Origin: Luzula sylvatica
Taxonomy: Eukaryota > Streptophyta > Magnoliopsida > Poales > Juncaceae
Direction: 5' to 3'
NCBI GenBank assembly: GCA_946800325.1
Contig: OX326956.1
Location: forward strand, 8,907,167-8,971,166
DNA: 64,000 nt
Shown one piece after another: positions 57,308 through 64,000 of the stretch. Numbering within the stretch: the first letter of the stretch is position 1; each line of letters begins with the position of its first letter. Position numbers and translations under genes: made by a program. Below the pieces are notes generated by a model. The model ran no database searches. It had not been told where the DNA came from and was given only the letters and a program-made list of their open reading frames with translations.

Positions 57308-58602
57308 GGGCATGTTTGGGTGACCGTATTAGAAATTACCTGAAGTAAATTAACTTTTCCGCAAGTCGACTTCCCGAAAATGCACTTCAAATTTAAATGT
57401 TTGGATTCACGAAAGTGAAACTACTGAATTTATAGTTTTTATGTTTGGGTTGATGTAATTGAATTATGAATTTCAAGATTTATATCTACTAAAATTTGCA
57501 AATAAATTTGGGCCAAATTTTATAAGAAGACACAATATGTTTCAGATTTACTACAATAGACCAAAAAGTTTGAAAATTTGAGATATGACCCTCAGAGATG
57601 TAGAAATTGATTTTTTCCTTGATATATTAACCCATATTGCATCCATATATATACCCATATTGCATCCATATATATGTATATCTAAAATCTATATTATTTG
57701 AAAAAAAAAACATCAAAATAAAAATCATAATTTTTTTTTTATCAAATCTTAATAAATTAAAATTATAAGTATTTTATATCGAGAATAATCATATTTTTCA
57801 AAGAAAATAATTTTGACATAAAATTATTATGTTCAAGTATAAGTATGGATCATATTTTCATTTGATAACTAAAAAATTAATCAAACACAATATTTAAAAT
57901 GAAATATATAAATATTAATTTTGTATACATTATATTTTAATATTCTGAAATACTAGTAATGTTTTAAAATAATTTATAATATTTCTCAATATTTATAATT
58001 TTTGCATATATTAATTATATTTTAAAATATTTCCGTGTTTCTTTGAATTGGTAATGAGTCTAGCGTTACAGTTCATTACTAATTATTAGAAAACGCAAAT
58101 ATTTGAAATATAATTCATATTATAAATATTAAGAAAATGACAAAATAATTAGAAATATTTTAAAATAATATATAAAATCAATATTTAAAATTATTTTAGT
58201 TATTTTGGGATTATGGTGATTAATTATATTCTTATATTAACACAATGAAAATATAATTTATACTTATATTTAAATGTAATAATTTCTTGACGTAGATTTG
58301 TGTTTATTTATTTATTTAGATTATTGTGGGCAGTGTTTATTTATTTATTCAGATTATTGTGCTTGATTAATTTTTTAAATTAACATAATGAAAATATAAT
58401 CCCTATTTAAGGAGAGGTTATGTTGTGTTGTATCTCCACTTCATGTAAATTTGAGGGGAGGTTGAGTTGCAGGAAAAGAACGAGACAATGTAAGTCGACT
58501 TGCAGTAGTTTGGCAAATTAAATCAAACCAAACAACAACAAATAGATTAATGCAGTAGTTCGATTTACAATCTGACTGAGTTACTGCAAAACAAACATGC
58601 CC
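57308..58602. mobile_element. PIF/Harbinger-type element, 1.3 kb
   Basis: TTA flanks both ends (57305-57307 and 58603-58605), the PIF/Harbinger target. The ends are GGGCATGTTTGGGTGACC on the left and GGGCATGTTTGTTTTGC on the right (reversed), as in Tourist-like elements. The interior is AT-rich with duplicated phrases such as TTTATTTATTYAGATTATTG (58305, 58340) and CATAATGAAAATATAAT. No transposase. Confidence 0.8.
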
Positions 58603-58852
58603 TTAAAGTAGGTAAGAGTGAAAACTGTAATCAATCTTTTTCTTTTGTTCATTGAATATCATGTTTATTCCCAAAATACCCTCGCACGATTGTATGGCTC
58701 GGATTGAATTCACAAAATAAAACTCAACTTTTTGGTATATTGAAGTATTGCTCATAGTATATTTATGTCCATCAAACTATTTTATTTTATTTTGAATCAA
58801 AATTTATAAACAAAATCAAATTACATTCATACTTAATTTTGGGGTGGTGGTA

Positions 58853-59266
58853 TTGCAAAAACTAACATAACTAAATTGAGAGCAATTTTAATTTTATTTT
58901 ATCAAGTGACCGTTATATTCCTATTAATGATGAATTGATGATTGATATTTCTTACATTTATTTATTAGTAAGTCATACAAATAAAATCTTGCATATATAA
59001 AATATATTTTTATTCTTATTTTTTTTTCATCATAAAAAAATAATTAAATTGTAGCATGTCATATATATTCAAATATGAAAATAATATATACTGGTTAGAT
59101 TTGGTTTTTTTATAATATTAGGAAAAATATTCTTGTATTATTAATGAAAGCTATACATAATATTATATAAATATAATAAATATCAATCACCAGAAATTGA
59201 AGTGTAATGGTCATTTGATTAAAAAAATTGAAATTGCTCTCAATTTAGTTATGTTAATCCTTGTAA
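58853..59266. mobile_element. 414-bp MITE with ~58-bp inverted ends
   Basis: CAAAAACTAACATAACTAAA (left) and CAAGGATTAACATAACTAAA (right, reversed) continue into TTGAGAGCAATTTYAATTTT and on to TCAARTGACC. TA stands outside both ends (58851-58852, 59267-59268), a possible mariner/Stowaway-type target, though two bases prove little. No coding. Confidence 0.65.
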
Positions 59267-59691
59267 TAACGCCGTCCTAATTTTGTTGTTGCTTACAAAA
59301 AACTCATAATTGTAATTATGTAAAACTTAATATTATTCCTATCTATTTATACACTAGCTAGGTACTCCCTATTTTTGGTTGTATCTAGAACTAATCACAT
59401 TCTAGAATAATTAATTAATCCATGGCTCATCAATTGTGTTAACTAACTCTATTTGAAATAACTCCAATTTTTATTGCAATAGAGTTGACCGGATTGACCG
59501 CCAAGATTTCTCAGTTAGAAATCAATCTAACGGGTCAGATTTGCAAGGTATTTTAATGTACATTGAAAAAATAGATTTTTTTTGAAATTTTGATATCCTC
59601 CTCATGCTCTTTTCTTGCCGCTCCATTTATGATCTAACTCTTCTGAGTGCGTTTTCTTTGTTGTTCTTAAAATAAAACCTTTTATGAAGCC

Positions 59692-60901
59692 ATGACATGT
59701 CATCTATTTATTGGTTTATATTTGTGGGGTCCATTAGCCGAAAAATAATAATTCACGAAATGGTCAGTGTTCGGTTATATGAGTTTGGAAAGTAACATAT
59801 TTTGCATTCCTTCATATAAATCATGCTTATTTTTCATACAAATCCCTGACATTTATCATTTACAATATTGTTAGTAAATAAATTTAAATATAAGATGCTT
59901 ATTTAAAAAATTTAATTGTAAAAATGATGACACTTATAATTAAAATAAAATAATAGGGAAATTTCAGAAAAACCACTATTTTTTTTGGATATCTTACAAA
60001 AATCCTCACATTTTGTATACTCCAAAAATCCATATGATCAAATTTTTGTTTTCAAATACCATTAATAGTGGTTAAAATTAATTTTGGTTGATGTTAAATA
60101 TTTTTGGGACAAAAATACCCTTCTATTTTCATATGTAATAATTAAAAAAGTTTTGAAGGTATTTATTTTAATATTATTCTTGATTTTATTATTCTTTGAT
60201 GTTAGTTTTTCATAAAAAAATTAATAAATCAAATTTTAAAAATATATATAGCACATAATAATTATTTTTTGAAATTTTTATATGTTAAAAAATATTTATT
60301 ATTTTTTTAATATTAAATATGAAAATGATTTGGTATTTTGGTCAAAAAAATTTAATGTCCAAGGACGGATTCTTTTTTAAATATCCCTAACCTAAAATAT
60401 TTGTATACTTAAAAATATAATAAGAAATTTAAATTTAAAATCAAATAAAATGGTAACACATATAAGTACTAATAGTTACATACTTATTATTTTATAATAT
60501 GTTAAACATTACATATTTGACGAAATATATTTAAAATTCGTTATTATAGAAACTTTATCATATGTTAGAAATGGATCGTTTTTATATTAAACTATTATTA
60601 CTTATAATTAGAAATGGATCGTTTTTTATTATATGTTTGATTTTTAAGTAGACGTATATTATATTTTGATTATAAGTATCATTATTTCTACAATTAGATT
60701 TTTATAATAAGCATCTTCTCTATTTAAATTTATTTACGATGAGCAATGCAAAATGATAAATATGAGGGACTTGTATGAAAAATAACCATGATTTATATGA
60801 AGGAATATTTGTTACTTTTCAAACTCATACAAGGGAACACGTGACATTCTGTTATTTTTATGGGCCCCACAAATTTGAACCAATAAAGAATTGACATGTA
60901 A
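59692..60901. mobile_element. Long inverted-repeat element, 1.2 kb
   Basis: The left arm 59692-59870 and right arm 60735-60901 are inverted copies with landmarks ACATGTCA, TTATTGGTT, TTTGTGGGG, TATGAGTTTGRAAAGTAACA and CCTTCATATAAATCATG in the same outside-to-inside order. The interior is AT-rich; AGAAATGGATCGTTTTT is duplicated at 60565 and 60610. No coding and no clear target duplication, so the class is open. Confidence 0.65.
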
Positions 60902-60905
60902 TACT

Positions 60906-61732
60906 CCGTCTCCTTCTCTTCCTATCCATGATGAACTAAAAAAACAAAAGCCCACTAAAAAATTAAGGTTAGGGATATTGGAAAAAAGAATAATATGAAA
61001 ATTTCTTGTTAAAAATATTGTTTTTTAGTACTGTACATAATATGCGGAGGATCGATATTTCAAGATTTTGGTTAATTAAAAAATCGTGCAATCAGTATTA
61101 CTCAATATTTTCGCATAAAAAACCGTGCAACCGTTGGAACGAATATTCTCGGTATCAGAATGACCAGAAGAAGACGAAATGCAAAAAGAAAAGAGTCATT
61201 AATCCGGTTCGTCCAAAATTGTCGTGCCTTGCAGAAGAAGCCAAGCCCCAAACAAGAAATAAATTATAATTGATCCCTGCAATTAATGAAATGTGGAAGG
61301 TTTCATATATACCCTTCAAAAAGTAAAAAATACCAAATTTATCCTACTAAAAAAGAAACAGCGAACAAAAAATTCATATTTTTAGAAGAAATAAAAAGCT
61401 ATCAAACATACTTAGCCTTTCCTAGCAAGAAACAGTCAATCACCATGATTAATGAAATGGGGAAATTTCGTATGTACCCTTCAAAACTGGAAATATCAAA
61501 TTTGCCCTTCCAAACACATAAAACATCTACTTTGCCATTCTAAACAAAAGTGCAAATTTGAAAGTTCATATATACTCTTGTAAATATCAAATTTAACATT
61601 AATACCTCGAAGTTGATGGTAATGTGTAAATTGTAATTTCATGTTTATAAACATATATTTTAAAGATATAAGAACATGTGGTAATGTGTAAATTGTAATT
61701 CATTAATTTAACCACACCATTACAATACATGT
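60906..61732. other. Intergenic with dispersed phrase repeats
   Basis: 61300-61600 shows repeated TTTCATATATACCCTTCAAA, then AATATCAAATTTGCCCTTCC-like phrases. GGTAATGTGTAAATTGTAAT occurs at 61618 and 61680. An open frame at 61006-61269 has no recognised domain. Confidence 0.5.
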
Positions 61733-61850
61733 ATGTCCTCTAGCTACACAAATAATTATATAAACAGAACCACAGAAGATCCTAAGTTATGCTGCAACGG
61801 TCATATCGTGGTGTCAGAATCCGAACGTTGGATCTGACGCTCCTCCTTAT

Positions 61851-61994
61851 ATTCTCTCCCAATCCCTCTCCTCATTCTTCTTACCAGTTCTCTCCCAATC
61901 CCTCTCCTCATTCTTCTTACCAGTTCTCTCCCAATCCCTCTCCTCATTCTTCTTACCAGTTCTCTCCCAATCCCTCTCCTCATTCTTCTTACCA

Positions 61995-61996
<2 letters not shown>
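61851..61996. repeat. 36-bp tandem repeat in copy B leader
   Basis: Four near-identical units of TTCTCTCCCAATCCCTCTCC plus TCATTCTTCTTACCAG. Copy A has a single unit. 36 bp is a multiple of three, so a frame (SPNPSPHSSYQF repeated) stays open, but it is not evidence of a gene. Confidence 0.95.

Positions 61997-62062
<66 letters not shown>
61997..62062. repeat. (CT)n microsatellite, leader of copy B
   Basis: About 66 bases of CT repeat, about twice the length of the matching run in copy A. Confidence 0.95.
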
Positions 62063-62065
<3 letters not shown>

Positions 62066-62284
62066 AGTACCTTTGAGGTCCTTCGAGATTTGCTGGAGTC
62101 GACAAAGAAGATACAATATCGACACAACCACCTATCCTTCTCCCCTGGACCATCAAAAAGTACCTTTGAGGTCGATCTCCATTCGTTTAATGTTTAAACA
62201 CCTTGCTTTGATAGTATCTTCAGATTCAATTCTTCTTTTTTACTAAGAACACTTCATGATTTTTTGTTTCTTTTGTATGCACAG

Positions 62285-62416
62285 AAGACCAAAAACGGGG
62301 CTCATGAACAAGAAGATCCTGATTGTTTTGTAGCAACTCGAGTTACCAGATGAAAAAAAATCAAATCTTACACATGGCTTCTCACAGCCTTGCCATTGAA
62401 TCGTGTACTCGGAGAG
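62285..62416 (+). pseudogene. Captured 132-bp exon in copy B
   Basis: TTTTGTATGCACAG acceptor and GAGAG/GTTTGT donor enclose 132 bp homologous to 25940-26071. It has the same TAG after ATTGTTTTG, and two compensating one-base indels relative to A near its start and middle. The product is unrecognised. Confidence 0.55.
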
Positions 62417-63454
62417 GTTTGTTGTTCAATTTTAGAATTATGAAGGATAATTTTGCAATTTCTCTTTCCCTTCTTTTTTGGTTTCAAATATATTAGACTT
62501 GTGAAGGGTATTTTGCAATTTCTCCTTCGATTCTTTTAGTTTTTGAGTTTTATGGATGGATCTTTTATCTGAAATGGTTTCGAATTTTTCACTTAATGAA
62601 GGTAGTTTTGCAGTTTCTCCTTTTATTCTTTTGCATTTTGAATTTTATGACTGGGTCTAAACAATTTCAAATTTTACTGGTAGTCTTGTTGCAAGTTCTT
62701 CTTCGTTTCTTCTGCCTTTTGAACTTAATGGATCTGATTATGACCTGAAAGGCTGAAACAGTTTCGAATTTTTATTTTACACTTACTGAGGGTTGTTTGG
62801 CAAACTCTCCTTTTATTCTTTTGGATTTTGAATTTTATGACTTGGTCTAAACAATTTTAAATTTTACTGTTAATGAAGGGTCTTGTTGCAATTTGATTAT
62901 GAGTTATGACCTGAAACAGTTTCGAATTTTGAACTTAGGGAAGGCTGTTTTGCAATTTTGAGTGTTGAACCTAATGAAGAGTCTTTTTGCAATTTCTTCT
63001 TCGTTTTGCTTTTTGAACCAGAATATAGTTTTGCTTTCTATAATTTTTATTGATAGCAATGAAGCCTAATTTTTACTTCATTGAATTTTTTTATTAGAGG
63101 CAACACAGGCAAAATCACTTCAGAGAGTTAATTTGATAGAGCATTTTCAAATCTAAGGAAATGGAAAAAAAGCTAGTTTTATTAGGGCATTTTATCTGAT
63201 ACAAGATGTTGCCGTATCAGTAAGTTCATTCACATGATTATTACTATATTTAAAATTGATTAAGTTTGTATTAAATTTATAACCTAATTTCAAATTTGAA
63301 TTTGTAGTCATGTGCATTTAGAGAAATGGAGTGAAGTTCAGATCTCGATTGTTTAATTTTCTGGATCTGAATATTGAAAATTTATCAATCAGTGGAGGTG
63401 CTAAGGAAGCAAGCTTCTAAAGTCAGAGAATAGGATGCTCAGCATAAACATAAT

Positions 63455-63590
63455 ATGTGTGTGTATGTGTAATGTAATTTTGTTTTGTCTGTGTGTGTGT
63501 CTAAGTGAATGTGTGTAATGTGTGTGTGTGTGTGTGTGATGTGTGTGATGTGTGATTTGTGTGATGTGTGTATGTGTGTGCGTGAGAGAG
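63455..63590. repeat. (TG)n-rich microsatellite, copy B
   Basis: Interrupted TG repeats with GATGTGTGATG variants, then a short GA run that joins the GC-rich array. It matches the CA/CT compound tract of copy A in reverse. Confidence 0.9.
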
Positions 63591-64000
63591 AGGAGGGGGC
63601 CCAAGAGGAGGGAGGGGTCCGGCCCAATTAGGCCCAGGGGGAGAGGGGTCGGGCCCAAGCGGGGCATGGCCCGAGGGTCGGGCCCAAGCAGGGCCTGGCC
63701 CGGGGGGGGGGGGGGGGGGTCGGGCCCAAGCGGGCCTGGCCCGGGGGGGGGGGGGGTCGGGCCCAAGCGGGGCCTGGCCCGGGGGGGGGGGGGGGGGGGG
63801 GGTCGGGCCCAAACGGGGCCTGGCCCGCGGGGGGGGGGGTCGGGCCCAAGCGGGCCCTGGCCCGCGGGGGGGGGGGGGGGTCGGGCCCACGCGGGGCCTG
63901 GCCCGGGGGGGGGGGGGGGGGTCGGGCCCACGCGGGGCCTGGCCCGGGGGGGGGGGTCGGGCCCAAGCGGGGCCTGGCCTGGGGGGGGGGGGGGGGGGTC
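63590..64000 (+). repeat. GC-rich minisatellite, copy B
   Basis: About ten units of 33-45 bp with the core GGTCGGGCCCAAGCGGGGCC, TGGCCC and a G run of up to about 22 bases. The plus strand, which is the sense strand of the element, carries the G runs. The array is cut by the window edge. Open frames of 112-176 codons on the minus strand are compositional. Confidence 0.92.

Larger units (their letters stand above)
61733..64000 (+). mobile_element. Copy B of GC-array gene-fragment element
   Basis: Reverse-complement homologue of copy A (24376-26492), reading on the plus strand: head with TATATAA-type box and GAACGTTGGATCTGACGC, a 36-bp repeat array, a (CT)n leader, the same 132-bp exon with AG/GT borders, degenerate internal repeats, a (TG)n tract and a GC-rich minisatellite that runs off the window. 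Homology with A begins at 61733. The pair is in inverted orientation about 35 kb apart. Confidence 0.75.

Noticed and set aside
63401..63966. Pro/Gly-rich open frames of 112-176 codons
   Set aside because: Same cause as above in copy B.

Overview
The window reads as gene-poor, AT-rich nuclear DNA of a flowering plant, probably a eudicot. The signs are a Ty1/copia element with a plant initiator-Met primer-binding site, plant-type LINEs with an RNase H domain, Mutator-like elements (MULEs) carrying gene pieces, PIF/Harbinger-, hAT- and Helitron-type non-autonomous elements, and pieces of the plant gene families PPR-DYW, CHMP1 and NADPH-cytochrome P450 reductase. I found no gene that looks intact. 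The species cannot be fixed from the sequence.

Layout. 1-2.5 kb: 5' part of a copia element (minus strand) abutting, and apparently inserted in, a decayed LINE. 2.5-11 kb: AT-rich DNA with a Helitron 3' end, a 1.2-kb MULE and a decayed CHMP1 (ESCRT-III) copy. 12.8-14.35 kb: four different tRNA-like pol III promoter sequences in 0.5 kb, followed by a tandem array. 15.2-17.0 kb: a Pack-MULE with a perfect 9-bp target duplication carrying a PPR-DYW fragment and an orphan leader exon. 17.7-23.5 kb: a small MITE, two decayed LINEs and a 0.6-kb element between 11-bp direct repeats. 24.4-26.5 kb (copy A) and 61.7-64 kb (copy B) are inverted copies of one element that carries a promoter-like head, a (CT)n leader, an exon with splice signals, microsatellites and a GC-rich minisatellite; a relative (copy C) lies at 40.5-42.3 kb. 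29-39.5 kb: hAT-type MITEs, two Helitron-like elements sharing a 21-bp minisatellite, and a PIF/Harbinger-type element. 42.7-44.4 kb: an intron-retaining cytochrome P450 reductase pseudogene. 46.2-61 kb: a 2.6-kb long-TIR element, a 244-bp fold-back MITE, several inverted-repeat elements and another PIF/Harbinger-type element.

Working together: nothing here forms an operon or pathway. The shared theme is duplication of gene fragments (PPR-DYW, P450 reductase, CHMP1, a PIF transposase piece and several unidentified first exons with good splice donors), some of them clearly inside transposons. Premature stops in three separate retroelement reading frames are TGG to TGA changes, as expected from cytosine deamination of silenced DNA. 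The best candidates for something undescribed are the A/B/C family with GC-rich G-run arrays and the tRNA-like cluster at 12.9-13.4 kb.
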